Shown: one piece after another, positions 32,631 through 45,513 of the stretch
Layout of the letters: every line of letters starts with the position of its first letter
Position numbering within the stretch: position 1 is the first letter of the stretch
Assembly (NCBI RefSeq): GCF_011397635.1
Contig: NC_064761.1
Coordinates: 36,110,143 to 36,174,142 of the forward strand
Length of the DNA stretch: 64,000 nucleotides
Reading direction: 5' to 3'
Source: Epinephelus fuscoguttatus
Lineage: Eukaryota > Chordata > Actinopteri > Perciformes > Serranidae
Notes under the pieces: generated by a model
What the model was told of the DNA's origin: nothing
The model's database searches: none
What the model saw: the letters and a program-made list of their open reading frames with translations, nothing else
Translations under genes and position numbers: made by a program

Positions 32631-35600
32631 AAGTAGTTCTTTCTTGCTGCAATCATGCGTACCCTTCACCTCCCCATCACCACCTACTCTTTACGAATTC
32701 TTCATGTGCCTCAGCAGTCAGCAGCATCGGAGTCAGCAGCCACCACCTCCACCAGTGTCTGGAATCCACGGGGGGATTTATCCCGCTGCATCTCAGATCT
32801 TAATCAAATCTTAATTAGTACAAATCATCTGTTAATCTTTACACTTATAATCTATTTTAAATATTGTCTTCACTTCATTCTCCTGTCTCTCCTGATTGAA
32901 CTAATATGCATATATGTGATGTTTAATTTACCATCATGTATGTTTCTTCTTTTTCCATCTCTCCCTCCATATATGCCAGCTATTACGTTTAAACAGAGTT
33001 TGAATGCGCAAGATTTGAATAACTGCAGGAAAATAAATAATGTTGTGGCAGAGTGATTTAAGATGTGGGGTCACGAATGCCAGAGTTTCCAAACCTTTGC
33101 CCCATCACTACTTTTAAATTGTAATGCATTTCTGAGATGAAGCACTTGACACAGGCAGCCTAGGGTGTTAAATTGTCACTCAGAGCACCAATGTGCACTT
33201 GTGGTTTGGTTTAACTACCTGCTTTGAAAGCAGAGGGTACGGAGCAATCTTTTTGGTTTAACAAATTAACCACCAGGCCAACCTAAATACGGGCTGTCAC
33301 TGCCCCACTCTGGGAGCTCTACAGCTCTGTGATTGGCCGCGTAAATTTTGTCATGGGTCTTTAAAAGTCATGGAAACATTTTGAAATCTTGTCCATGAAA
33401 ATGTGTGGGAATCCTGCTTTTAACTTTACATGTGTATCTTGTCTTTTTCTATTTTTGTATTCTATATTTGCATCTGTATATTCTTACTTGTGTGTTTCTG
33501 TTTTGTCCTGTTATATTCAAAAAAGGCCTCTGTGCTTGATTCTGCAGTCAGATGTGAGATCTCTTGCTGGCATCTTATAAATGAAGAGATATGAGACTGG
33601 AAGACTGCCTCTCAAGGGATTGCACCAACCAAAGGAAATGGGCACTAAGTTATACAGCACATTAGCATGTGCAGCATGTGCATTATCATCCATCAAGGCA
33701 GACAACAGTCTGACTTTCTGTGATTGCATTTCATGAGAAAGACTTGGCAAGTGTGAAAACACAAATGCAATTTGTCTTCACAGTTAGAAATGACAGATTT
33801 GATTGCACAGGACTAAAGAATTTGTGCAGCACAACTGAGTCGGGATGGCTGCATTGTTATTCTTTATAGAGAGAACATTTAGACAAGACAGGAACAAAGC
33901 TGGCATCAATGCCTGGAATATTGGATTTGCTGGCAGAGGAGCTCAGAGTTTGGAGGAGAGTTACAGAAGCCTAAGGGACAGAAACTGGATGCAGATAAGG
34001 TATTTCCTGCGATTATGTAATGCCGATTACCTTGAGGCACTTTGAGTGGGAAGATAAAAAATTCTATTTCCATATATGAACAAACAAACAACAACCTTGC
34101 TGATGCAGAGACGAAGGCTGTGGCACCACTGGAGTGCACAGAGAAAATGGCAGAGAAATACTGAGACAGATGGGTGGCAGATATAGTCCTCTTTGGATGC
34201 CTGATTACGGCAAGTCTAATATCATGAAGACCTTCTCCTCAAATATAATCTTTCATATTAATCAACACTGGAAAACATCTGCAGAGATATTCATGCCTAA
34301 ATCCAGTTTACCTTTCATTAACGATAATAATCCATGTTTAGTCTTGCAGCCCACACCTGCTCATTACCTTCTTGTTCCATTAACATCCATCAAAACCCAG
34401 TAAGTAACCTAGGTAACAAATGACAGGATGCTTCTGTCACACAGCCCACCAAGAATCAGTTCAACATTTCTGATTTGGAACAATTTGTACCTGCGCTGCA
34501 ATCATCATTAACAGCGACATGGACGACAATCCTGAGGCGGGTGTTTGTGACAGCTCATGTGTGAGGCTAATTATGAACTGGATGGTAAAGTGGACGTTAA
34601 AATTATTCACATGAGGGAAATATTACTTTATAAACCTGCTTTGTTGTGACAGAGTCATAAAAAATAGCTGATGTTAGCCTCCCCCCTCATGGTGACACTC
34701 ATGAATTGCAATGTTACAGCTGTATCCTGCCTTCTGAAGTCACTTTGGGTACAAAAGACATGAATATTCAGAATGTGTGGGCTCAGTCTGAAACAAGGAA
34801 GCAAGAGACATCACACTGAGAATGTGTTTTTTCTTCCTGCAGTGCAAAACTTTTTCAGTCGTTCCTGTTTGTTTCGTTGGGTCAGGGTTTGTAGATTAAA
34901 GATTTCGTTTTAGAGACACTTCTAACTGCAAGCGAGGAGGTAAGAAGTCATGTGAGGAGCAGAGTAACATTACCAGGCCTTTAAAGAATGAGTCTAGTAA
35001 TATTCTATATTTAGATTATGTGTTTTTGAAGCCTGATGTACAGTATCTCACTGTTCTGTGCCATAAGGCTCCATTGTTGTTCAAAAATAGTTATAAACAC
35101 ATGAATGAGCCTCACTGTCTTTTATCAAGCGGCGTGACTACGGAGCTCCCCAAGGGTCATGGCAAGATATTTCTTTTTTTGTGTGTGTGTGTTCCCTCAT
35201 GTATAATGCAGCACCTCCACATGACTCTTTATTTACACGGTTTATTCTCACAGCACTCACTTTGTAGTGTCGTGCACAGGGATCTACAGATAATATAACA
35301 GAGCACAGTTACATGGTGAGGTGCAACATAATGTGCTGTCAGCTTGGGTGTGATAAATCTAACACTGGAGAGGATATAGGATAATTTAAATTTGAAATTT
35401 TGTGACATCTAGACATTTAGAAGTAATATTAAATGGTGGTTAGCAGCAGTAACCCTACTAATAATAAGTTATATTTATAGCCTATGCAAGACTTTTATAG
35501 ACCTATAAAAGATGTTCCTATGTGTCTATGAAAGACACTGTCAGGTTTTGAAATTATTCTCTAACAAGGGGTCCTGTTGACATTGGTATTAGTCGGACTG

Positions 35601-36290
35601 ACAGGTGATACAGCACGTGATGTGTAACTCACGTCACCTCATACTGACACAGTGGAACCAAGGATTTCTCATTTGGCAGTTCCGGCTCCCCCGTCCTCTC
35701 ATCTCGTCCTCGCCTCCTGTGCTTGCATCTACCCTGGGTGTGACTAAGACGCCAGGAAGGAGAGCAAGTGAGGGAACTGAGGAGACACGTTAGCGCGATG
35801 AAATGCACCCTGTGACGCACCTCTCGCTGTCTTACAGGATGACTTGGCCAACCTCATCGGGCAGTTGGCTGACATGGGAGGTCGTTGGATTCATTAAGCT
35901 CACCTGGGCCTTCCAGGCTACAAAAGCTGCCCCGTGTATTAACTCGCTCTCTCCTTTCCTCTCTTCACCATGCATCACTGAATTTGGGTATTGCGCCTTC
36001 AACGTCTCGATAGCATGCATGGCTTTCATTACTGATCTGCACACTGCGTTGTTCGTTTGAGTGAGCCTTAGTTTCATAAATTATGTTTGTTGTGAGTAAG
36101 TCTCGTGTGTGCACCCCCTTCTTGTCACATTCCTTGAACCAGTTTGTGAGAACACTCACCAGCGCACCAAATGTGTCTTAATCCACGGCTAAAAATAGTT
36201 CCCAACAGATGCACCGTTTCCTTCTGTTTGAGTAATATTTGCTAAAAACTGCAGTGCCCCGCTGTTTAATGGAACTATTTAGCCTCTTTC
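32631..36290. other. Intergenic, no gene recognised
   Basis: 32640-32790 contains 'cagcagtcagcagcatcgg' and 'accagtgtctggaatccacg', which reads like a retroelement end. A 66-codon frame at 33845-34045 ending next to a GT has no supportable homology. The rest is AT-rich DNA with no structure I could name. Confidence 0.45.
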
Positions 36291-36296
36291 ATAACC

Positions 36297-36496
36297 GCTT
36301 AGGGGTCGCGGTGGGGCTGGAGCCAGCTGACATCGGGCAAGAGGCAGGATACTCCCTGGACAGGTCACCAGACTATCACAGGGCTGACACAGAGACAGAC
36401 AACCATTCACGCTCACATTTACCGCTACGGCCAATTTAGAGTAACCAATTAACCTGCATGTCTTTGGACTGTGGGAGGAAGCTGGAGTACCCTGAT
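36297..36496 (+). repeat. LINE-derived fragment
   Basis: Contains CATGTCTTTGGACTGTGGGA and preceding 'ctggacaggtcaccagacta', the same dispersed sequence as the minus-strand copy at 11355-11485. Confidence 0.6.
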
Positions 36497-36639
36497 AGGT
36501 GAATATCCTTAACCGATTTTTAATGATTTACATGTTCTTTAAATGGGTTTGACAATAAAAAATATACATTAACTATCTGATAGTTAAAATGTGTCACACA
36601 GTACTAAATTAAAGCACCAAAAACCAAGTTGAAGCTTGT

Positions 36640-37245
36640 GCAGTGAAATGGATCAGGGATGATATTTCCTGGCCAGATATATTGAAAAATGCAAGGCAAC
36701 CCTTCCACCGTACAAAAAACACACTAAGTCAGTTTAAAATACTCAACAGATTGTATTACACTCCATCGCAGCTATATAAAATGGACATAAGGGATGACAG
36801 TAACTGTATAAAATGTGATGCGACTGAAGGAACTCTGCTCCATCTGTTGTGGGACTGCAATATAATAAAAGATCTGTGGTTTGGCATAACAACGAAAGAT
36901 ATGGTTCACACTCATTTAACAGTTCACAGCAGAATCTTGTTTATGGGGAGACTTGCATAATATCAGCAGGGTATCTTCAAAGAATAAAACAGTCTTTCTC
37001 TCATTATGTATCGTCACAAAGGCAGAAATCTAGAAAAACTCAGTCGCTTTAAACGCACCCACTCAAAAGGACTGAAACAATAGAAATGGTGAAGGCTGCT
37101 TTCAGACTGCAAAATAGTGAGACAGAATATGCTGAAACATGGGCCCCAGTTGCAAAGTACATAATGCCATTAGAAAGAGGAAAATATGCCTCAAGGGGTC
37201 CACACAGCCTCAACCTGTGTCTGGCATCACCTTCAGTTCTCAAAA
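36640..37245 (+). mobile_element. L1-type LINE ORF2, C-terminal fragment
   Basis: Frame 36643-36960 reads through a zinc-binding-like region typical of the end of L1 ORF2: QFKILNRLYYTPSQLYKM, then NCIKCDATEGTLLHLLWDC with paired Cys residues and a His/Cys pair. A second frame at 37086 onward (MVKAAFRLQNSETEYAETW) continues the same protein after a frame break. The reverse transcriptase core is absent. Confidence 0.8.
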
Positions 37246-37429
37246 GTCAAAATCTCGTAAATGTTCCCAGATGCTGATTCCACCTGTGACAGATGCAGAC
37301 TCTCTCCTGCATCCTTAGCAAGCTTATTCTAGCTGTGTCCTAATTTGTCCATTTAATGGAGTACGATCTTCAAAACCCTATCTGATATTTTTAAATGAAA
37401 ACTCACCAAGATCCTTTGACAGCTATTTT

Positions 37430-37993
37430 TGGCATAGCAGGAGAGGAAAATAAGCCTGCCTTGTATCAACGGTTCAGGCTGGTGGTGGTGTAATGGTGTG
37501 GGGGACATTTTCTTGGCACACTTTGGGCCCCTTAGTACCAACTGAGCATGGTTTAAACACCACAGCCTACCTGAGTGTTGTTGCTGACCGTGTCCATCCC
37601 TTTATGACCACAGTGTACCCATCTTCTGATGGCTACTTCCAGCAGGATAACGCACCATGTCACAAAGCTCAGATCATCTCACACTGGCTTCTTGAACATG
37701 ACAATGAGTTCACTGTACTCCAATGGCCTCCACAGTCACCAGATCTCAGTCCAATAGAGCACCTTTGGGATGTGCTGGAACGGGAGATTCATATCATGGA
37801 TGTGCATCTGACAAATCTGCAGCAACTGTGTGATGTCATCATGTCAATATGGACCAAAGTCTCTGAGGAATGTTTCCAGCACCTTGTTGAATCTGTGACA
37901 CCAAGAATTAAGGCAGATCTGAAGGCCACGGGGGTCCAACCTGGTACTAGCAAGGTGTACCTAATAAAGTGGCCGGTGATTGTATACACCTAA
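37430..37993 (+). mobile_element. Tc1-like transposase remnant, copy 2 (3' half)
   Basis: Same family as 405-930, here on the plus strand and with the segment MVWGTFSWHTLGPLVPTEHG intact. DNAPCHKAQ and PPQSPDLSPIEHLWD carry the two visible acidic catalytic positions. The end carries TACCTAATAAAGTGGCCGGT. The N-terminal DNA-binding half is missing and the frame opens directly after the L1 fragment, so it is a truncated copy. Confidence 0.9.
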
Positions 37994-39452
37994 AACTCTG
38001 TGTGTATGTGTGCGTGCTTCACAACCAGTAACTAGGGTACACTATGGTCTGTCATAACACCATGCACTGGGGTCCATTGTAACTACCTCATGCCATTACA
38101 TAAAGGTCACCAGTAAATACGACACAGTTGCATAAGTTCTGAATTATTCCTCACACATGACAGACGTGTTTCTAAAACTAGTGTAATTCCTCACAGATGG
38201 TTTAATCCATTTGGTGTTCTCCAGGTAGATTCAATGATTTAAAAGTCCAGAGTTCCCTCCAAATATTTTGCACACCACATATGGACAGACAAATTTATTT
38301 AGGGAGTAGCGTTTCTGGAAATATGCTGTGCTACGTAACAGATGGTGTGCTTCGCTCCGAGTGTGTTTTATGGAAATGTGATGACTAATGTTTCCATGCA
38401 TGATGAGCCTGTGGAATGAGACAGTGAAATATCATTTGAAGTGACCCCTTTATGTCCCACTCTCTGTCCTCCACATGTGATGGATTCTGGAGGCCACAAC
38501 TTGGGACATATCAATCTGTTGAGGGCAGATTAAGGCAGTCAGTGATTTGGTAAACACTGATGATTAATCGTGTTGACTGCCAACACAGATTATTCTTTTC
38601 TAATATTTAAACATGACAAGAAATCTGAGATAAATCGATCCTGGTCCATGTCTTCGCCTGGTGGCCAGATGGATGTACTGCAGGGCAGGTAAAGCTGAGA
38701 AACAAGCCCAGTCAGCACCAGCAGCCTCAGCTAAAGACTTTTACCAAAGACCACAACACACATGGCCAGGCCTGTGGACACTGAGCTGCCGGGTCGGGGT
38801 CAAATGTGATCAACAAAGTTATATGCACTCTTCAGTCATGTACATGTACGGGGATTTCTGGAACACAGTCGCTTCACTGTAGAGAAGTGTATCAAATGTC
38901 TGACACCGCAGCCTTTTATGAGTCATTTCTCAAACTAGATCAGCCCGAAGGAAAAAGATCTCATATCATTTTATAACCGTTTTTTCTTTTCTGTTTTAGA
39001 AGGCGTTGCTTATGTGTTCATGTAAGGAAACTGTGACTGAGGCTCACCAATAATAATGAAATATTTTACACAGGTTCAGTTGGTGTGTGTCAAGAAAGTG
39101 AGCGCAACAGCAGCTGAGAGCAGAGAGATATAAATGCTAGAGGCCAAATAATTTAACTTTCAGTCTCAGGTTTGTAACTGAAGGTTATGTTTTATTCTTG
39201 TGCTGCCTCTAAACTGTTTTCGTGGCTTTACTCAGAAAATATATAGTTAATAGCAGCTTGTCTGATCCTGATTCTCCTCAGATGCTTGCTGCACCTTGTG
39301 ACATCCACAGTTTCATAAGGTTTAGGTTTTTGAAATAAAAATGATTTTGTTTTTGTTTCTGCGTGTGGGCAGCTCAGAAAAAGGAGGTGCAGAAAGAGAG
39401 AGTGCTAGTCACGCTGCAGGAACAACAAAAGAAGCCAAAGAAAGCCCGGGAG

Positions 39453-40512
39453 GTGAGTGACCTTCATGCAGGGACATGTGGCAGCGACGTATAAATAGCA
39501 CAGGAAGTTGAAAAATCAGAGTCTGGTGTTCAACATGTAATCTATCACAGATTGGCTGATATGGTTTGTCTAATCTGTGCAATCAGAAGCTACTGATTAG
39601 CTGAGAGGAAGGGATGTGTGCATGTGACAGAGAAGGCAGTAGATGGGCAACAGAAACACAGTTCTTATCAGTCCAGTGTGCAGCATGTACAGGATGTGCT
39701 GGTATTTTGCAGTAAATCTTCACACCATAATTGCAGTGCACAGCTGGATCGCTGCTGTAACACTCCCCCCGCTGCTCCTCTCCTCCCACTGCAGCTCACA
39801 GCCAGTCACCAAAACACTGAACAGGCTCCAGAATAACACTCACTGTACCTCAGGAAACCTTTGCAATAGGCTCTCTGTGAGAATACAGTTTTACAAGGTA
39901 CTTTTCTTACAGAGAAGAGACGAGCATTTAAAGACAAAATCTGTGATGTAACTGTGAATAAAAGGGTCTAGAGTCTGGACTAACACTGGACAATGATTAA
40001 ATCTGTTGTTAATATTTTAAATAAATCACCTTTTAGTCAAAGTTTGAGCAGAAAACAAAGACTACACTGGAAACCAGGACTTAAATACAAACCACACAAA
40101 TGCTTTACAGGCTTTCTGTAATTTATTTGAATGGTTCAACTTCCACTTTTCATGAATGGTCATGCACATCATCATCATCATCATATCAGTTTGTTGCTAA
40201 ATACTGAAATAATTCAAACAGTCCAATTTTATATACAATAGACTGTATACAAACATGCATCCTTGAAAATTCTCTGAGGGACAGGGTAAGTCATTGATAG
40301 AGGGTGCTTCCCGCCACAGTGAAGCCTCATGTCCACAGAGCAGCCCACTTCAGTTCAGTTTGTTCCACATTAAAATGTTTATTTTCATGTTTCCATGGTC
40401 AAACGTGGATGGTATCAGTAGAACCGCTCCATTTCTTGAGGTACCCAGCACACTGATCCCATAGGTGGAGCTAGCAACACTGCAGTCTGTTGATTGGTCA
40501 AGAGAGAATCGT
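39453..40512. other. ccdc18-relic gap, unique-looking DNA
   Basis: No exon recognised. A short (CAT)n run lies at 40167-40184. A 102-codon frame at 39643-39951 shows no domain and is treated as chance. Confidence 0.5.
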
Positions 40513-40880
40513 GTCAGGGTTTGAAAGTGATGTTCTGGTTCCTGTTTTATTTTGAAAGTCTGTTGTTTGTGTCCCCACGTCCTGTCAAGTTTCCCGCCGC
40601 CCTGATTGTCTGATTGCTCTCACCTGTGTCTCATTATCTCCCCTGTCAGAGTGTATATAAGGCTGTGTCTTCCCTTTGTTCTCTGCTGGATCGTCTTGTT
40701 CTTTGTGTCAGCTTTCCGGTGGTCTTCCTAGTGTGTATTCCTCGTGAGACTGACCTTTTTTCGTATTCAGACCAGTTCTTGCTTGTTGATTTGGCAACTG
40801 TATCACAAACCCTGAACTTTGGCTCTCGTCTCAGTCTGCATTTGTGAGTCAACCATTGTCCGATAATTGTCACTCTTGCT
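40513..40880 (+). mobile_element. Probable solo LTR
   Basis: Starts TGTCAGGGTTTG, contains 'ctgattgctctcacctgtgtctc', a TATA-like GTATATAAGG at 40652-40661 and 'ctgctggatcgtcttgttc', an arrangement typical of teleost gypsy-type LTR promoters. The right end is not sharply defined and a 5-bp target duplication was not found, so this rests on composition and promoter layout. No internal coding region is next to it. Confidence 0.5.
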
Positions 40881-41125
40881 TGACAGGGACTTGACATGTG
40901 CACAAACCCATTATTTTTAAATATCCCACCGACTGAGATTGAAACATTCTAGTTCTATTTGCTCCAAAAATGTCAGTGTTGCACGCCTTTCCTTGAACAA
41001 TCACTGAGGTGCAGACATCATCTGTGAAGAGGAAATGGAGCAGTGGCGCGATTATTACCATCTGGCAGCATCCCCACCCACTAATTTACTATCTCTGGTT
41101 GAAATGTGAAACAGGTCTAGGGTTA

Positions 41126-41558
41126 ATGGTGCGTTCGTTTTGTACTCGGAGGTCGGAAGTTGGAAGAACGTCATCTCTGAGTTGACAACAGTTTTTGCAT
41201 TCTAGTTGACGACGGTGGACTAGTCGGAAAAAAACATGGACGCCCACAAGAAAGCCTTTGTTGCCCTTGCACTTTCGGACTATGGACAGCTTCAAAACCA
41301 TCATGCGCTCCAAGTAGTGAATGCCGCAGATGAGGCTGACCTAATGTAAAACAAGACAAAATTGCTATAAACAGTAGTTTAGCAAAGTGTTTACTCACTA
41401 TGTATGTGATCGGCAGCCATCTTGAATTTGTAAGTTGGGGTTGATGCGGTTGCTCCGAGTTTCCGAGTTGGAAATCTGATCTCAGGGTGCGTTCAAGTTT
41501 AAACTTCCGACTGGGAACTGGGAATATCTGACCTCCGAGTACAAAACGAACGCACCAT
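41126..41558. mobile_element. Inverted-repeat element with TA flanks
   Basis: Left end ATGGTGCGTTCGTTTTGTAC, followed by TCGGAGGTC, is mirrored exactly for 29 bases at the right end (41530-41558). Both sides are flanked by TA (41124-41125, 41559-41560). Internal motifs such as 'gtcggaagttgg' and 'ccgactgggaactggg' repeat the pattern. A MITE; a TA target would suggest Tc1/mariner-like mobilisation but this is not certain. Confidence 0.75.
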
Positions 41559-42202
41559 TAGGTACGTGTCCAAATGGGTTATGTACTGTTCTAATGGACT
41601 ATTACTGAAAATTGTCTACATGTGCAGCAGACTGCAGTTCACATATAGGTTCAACGTGGACAGGGGATACTGGGTGGAGTTACTGGACCCACTGGCTACA
41701 TTTGGTCTATAACGTTTAATATGTCAGTAATTATAACTACCTCCACCAATAAGGTTAGATATTTGGGTTAATTTGTTGTCTCCTTGTAAGCAGGATTACA
41801 GTAAAACTACTGGCCTTGTTTTCATTAAACCTGGTGGAAAGGGTTAGCATTGGCAAAGGAAGAACCCATTCAATTTCAGAGCACAGTGTGGATACACAAA
41901 TTATTTAATATGACAAACTAGCAGCATTGTGTATTTGATAATGCTCCATCAAGCATTTTGAAAATGAGGAAATGTTGGAGAGATATAAGAGCAGGCGAGA
42001 CTGTGAAAAAGTACAAAACATTCTGACACCACAAAGTCTCCATTGATAGCCTATACTGTGCATGATGTGCCCACACAACACTAAAGCCCCAACAGCTACG
42101 ACAAGCCTTTAAGAATTTGGAAATGGAGGAGGTCATAAGCCGTTCGGGAACCTGGGAAAGTCTGGAAGCATACAGTGTGCGAGGAAGAGACATCATCTTG
42201 TG

Positions 42203-44305
42203 CCCGGCTGTTCAAAAGTAATCTGATTGGATTGGATCAAATCTTGAAAAATGGGTTGTTCAAAAGAAAAAAAGAAAGGATTCTGAAATCGGATTCGATC
42301 AGAAAATCCAGTTTGGGTTTTATAGTATAAGACAACAGATTCTCACTCCGACCTCGTCACACATTGATGTTTGGTCATAGACTCCCGAAAGAAGATGTGC
42401 AAGTTACCCTGGTTGCGTTTGCTGTTGTTGTCAGCCTGTTATATGCATCGTCTGTTTTCAAAATACACTTCTCTTTTCACAGGAAATGAACAGTTTGCAT
42501 ACAGTCTCTTTCAAAATAAAGGTACTACTACAAATGCACGTGGTTGGGTTTAGGTAGCAAATGCATGTGGTTGTGTTCAGGTAAAAAGAACAGGATATGG
42601 CTTTACAATCTATCAGGAAGCAAACACCGGCCTCCCGGGTGAAAGTCGGTGGTTGTTTGACCCACCTGCTCTACTCAGACTTTTCACTGCATTAACTTTG
42701 GTTAAGCTGTTGTCCCGCCGCGTTTCCCCTGACGCCACTGGGTGCCATTAAACAATAACGGCAACAGGCTCGCATCATGCCGACGTGAAAGGACGGCTTT
42801 TTTTGTTGGTGTCTAACATTGGAAGTCACTAACCAAGTGAGAAAGTCTCCACAGGGCGGGTAGAAGCGGAGACGGATGGGTCAAATGTATGATGTATGTC
42901 ACCTGATGGGACATTGCATTAGTAATGTCATGTCAGGTCATGTAACCCAACTTATCTTAAGCCAAACCATGATGGGGCTTTTTCCATAACTATAGGCTTT
43001 GATTGCCTACACCTAAGTAAACCTACAACCAACATTTTTTACCTGCGTTCTAAGTTTACTTTGAAAAGAGACTGTGTACATTTAACAAGTGGAAACTGTA
43101 CATTTCCTGTCAAGTTTATTTTGCAAAACACAATGCATGTAGCATAGGTGAGCATGACTTTGGGTTGGGTTGTCACAGAAAACAAAAGTTTATTATACTT
43201 AAATGTTGTGTTCACAAATAAACACCACTTTTATGACTTTTGAAGCATAAATGCAATCGCCAGGAGTAAAAAGTTAATGTTAAGCTATAAACGAACTTCA
43301 CCGCAGTCACCTGACTTCAACTGTGCTACAACCACGAGGCTGTTGAGCCAAGTTCGGCGTGATGACATTCTGTAGCCACTTGTTAGCAACCGCCTTTTTT
43401 AAGACACATAAAGGTTTCAAAAATAATGAGTGGGGTATTCATGGACGTATTTTTGTCGTAGAACAAAACGTGAAACTCTCTTAAAGGGAAATTTCGGTTT
43501 ATTTCAACCTGTCTCCTATCGTCCTAAATTTGTTTCAAGTGACTAGTGACATAAAAATAATAGTTAGCATGTTAGCCATTAGCCTAGATACAGCCGGGGT
43601 GCATATCAGACCTGTTAAAACGTAAGTGAAAGGGCATAATTCAAGTGCAAAGTTAGTCCACTAAACAAGCTTTTTCTCCACAAAGATCGCCTCATATTGT
43701 TAGGATAAATGTCAGAAAACATATAGAAAACATGTAAACGTGTTGTCTTACCTTACCAGTGTGGTGCCATGTTTGTTTACCATTTAGCTCTGCTTTCCAA
43801 AGCGCGGCCGAAATATCACGAGAACAAGCAGCGATCTCATACAGTGTGACATTTATCCTAACGATATGAGGCGGTCTTTATGGAAAAAAAGCTTGTTTAG
43901 TGGACTAACTTTGCACTTGAAGGTTGCCCTTTCACTTACGTTTTAACAGGTCTGACGCTACTATGCGCCCCGGCTGTATCTAGGCTAACGGCTAACATGC
44001 TAACTATTATTTTTATGTCACTAGTCACTTGAAACAAATTTAGGACGATAGGAGACAGGTTGAAATAAACCGAAATTTACCTTTAACTTGTGTCAGCCAC
44101 AGACCTTATTTCAGGCATCCAACCAAACCTATTTTTAAAAAAAACAATCGATTTCAAGACCACTGACGTGGAGTGCTAAAATGCTAACTCATCTCCAGGT
44201 TTAAGGACTCATTACTCACTACTATGTGTGTTGATGAATAAGCTGATCCTGAACAGGACAACATGGGACTTCTATATCCAGATTTCATTTTTTAACAACT
44301 GGCCT
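42203..44305. mobile_element. Inverted-repeat element, copy A, carrying nested insertions
   Basis: Left end 'ccggctgttcaaaagtaatc' and right end 'ttttttaacaactggcc' are imperfect inverted repeats. The left subterminal 'ggatcaaatcttgaaaa' plus 'tgggttgttc' and the right 'gggacttctatatccag' region both reappear in the shorter copy at 47739-48392. The extra length here is filled by other repeats, including the TTAA-flanked palindrome at 43485-44082. Confidence 0.5.
43485..44082. mobile_element. TTAA-flanked fold-back element 1
   Basis: Flanked by TTAA (43481-43484, 44083-44086). Ends AGGGAAATTTCGG / CCGAAATTTACCT, and the arms stay nearly complementary for about 230 bases each, including 'gtctcctatcgtcctaaatt' on the left mirrored on the right and 'gtccactaaacaagctttt' mirrored as 'aaaagcttgtttagtggac'. 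The centre (about 43740-43845) is unique and GC-richer. TTAA targets fit Kolobok or piggyBac. No transposase. Confidence 0.88.
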
Positions 44306-44659
44306 CTGTGCTGGATCATGAATCATTATAAGAAGTACTTAAATTAATCGCAGTGAAACATTTAATTTTCTCCCAGCAAGAATAAATGTTTGCGTGACAC
44401 GTGTGAAGAAGCCTGACTATGGTGATGATCATTCACACGGAGCCAAATAGTTTTCCATTTATTGTCTAAGTAGGTCACTGACATAAACAAAGACTGAGTA
44501 CTTCCACATATAATGTGGTTTGTAACACGATTACATAGAGTGAGTTGTTAACACACTGTTCTGTCACTGTTTTTGCTTTATGTTTCTTGGTGATACAGTG
44601 TGCTTGTTCTCTTTTGAAAGTTGTTTTGAAGTTTTCTGTGTTGTGTGTTTTGTGTGTAA

Positions 44660-45083
44660 CCACCTGAAAATGAGAGGCCTGTTGTCGTTATCAGAATGAG
44701 CCGTTTGTATCTACATAGGGAGCGGGTCCTCGACTATGGAGAGCGTCTTGTTGCACCGTTATGCTTCCAACAGCCCAGAATGAACCAACCAAACACTGGC
44801 TCTAGATACGGCCTTACACGTTTTTTTGTTTTCTCATTGGCCACTGTAAGTGTTTGGAAACACTGTTTTTTAATGTGAAACTGCTTTATTCAGTGTTTTT
44901 ACTGGTTTTAATCATGTGGTGTGTTTGTTTTGGAGAGGAAGAGATCTCGGTGGATAATTCGACTCCTGGTAAAAACCTCCTGAACAATGAGGACTGAAGG
45001 AATTCTAACCAGATGAAGTTTCACCTGGTTGCAATTTGCAATTCTCACCACTAGATGCTGTGAAATCCTACACACTGCCCCTC
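44660..45083 (+). repeat. TTAA-family dispersed repeat, copy 4
   Basis: Shares 'cacctgaaaatgaga', 'atctacatagggagc', 'ggtggataattcgactcc' and 'tcaccactagatgctg' with the other copies, ending 'cctacacactgcccctc'. The ends have decayed and no clear flanking duplication remains. Confidence 0.65.
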
Positions 45084-45191
45084 TTTTTTTTTTTATCATT
45101 TTTTGTTTAGATGCTCAAAGCAGAGTGCTGCATTTAAAAACCTCATCCCCGACCCGTTACCTGTCATTATGTCCAAGTCAAAGGACCCACC

Positions 45192-45513
45192 TAACCTGGA
45201 AATCCAGATGCCCCGCCCCTAGCAAATTCGAATTTGCTCTGCACGGGAATCTGGCCCCGACGAGCAGAGCCCGCTGAATCGCCATCGGACCAATCAGATC
45301 AATCTATCTGATAGAGGCAGGCTCTAGGTGGGCGTAACATGATGACGACAGCGCTGCACCATAGGAGTCAAAAAGTCAACAGCCAAGATGGCAGCTGCCG
45401 AAGGACCACATCCATTCAATTTAGCTTTGGAAGTGCCGCCCCTTGGGTAGGAAAGGTGTATCGGTGAGGGCCAGACTCAAAATCTTTCTATTTGAGTCTG
45501 GATTTCCAGGCTA
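45192..45513. mobile_element. MITE with CCTGGAAATCCAGA ends
   Basis: TAACCTGGAAATCCAGA at the left is mirrored by TCTGGATTTCCAGGCTA at the right. The interior is GC-rich ('tctggccccgacgagcaga', 'gcaggctctaggtgggc'). Read directly; the superfamily is not assigned. Confidence 0.7.

Noticed and set aside
33845-34045. Possible extra ccdc18 exon (contains LRDRNWMQIR before a GT)
   Set aside because: Faint similarity to a later part of CCDC18, but it lies before the central pieces, so order is wrong, and the match is too short to trust.
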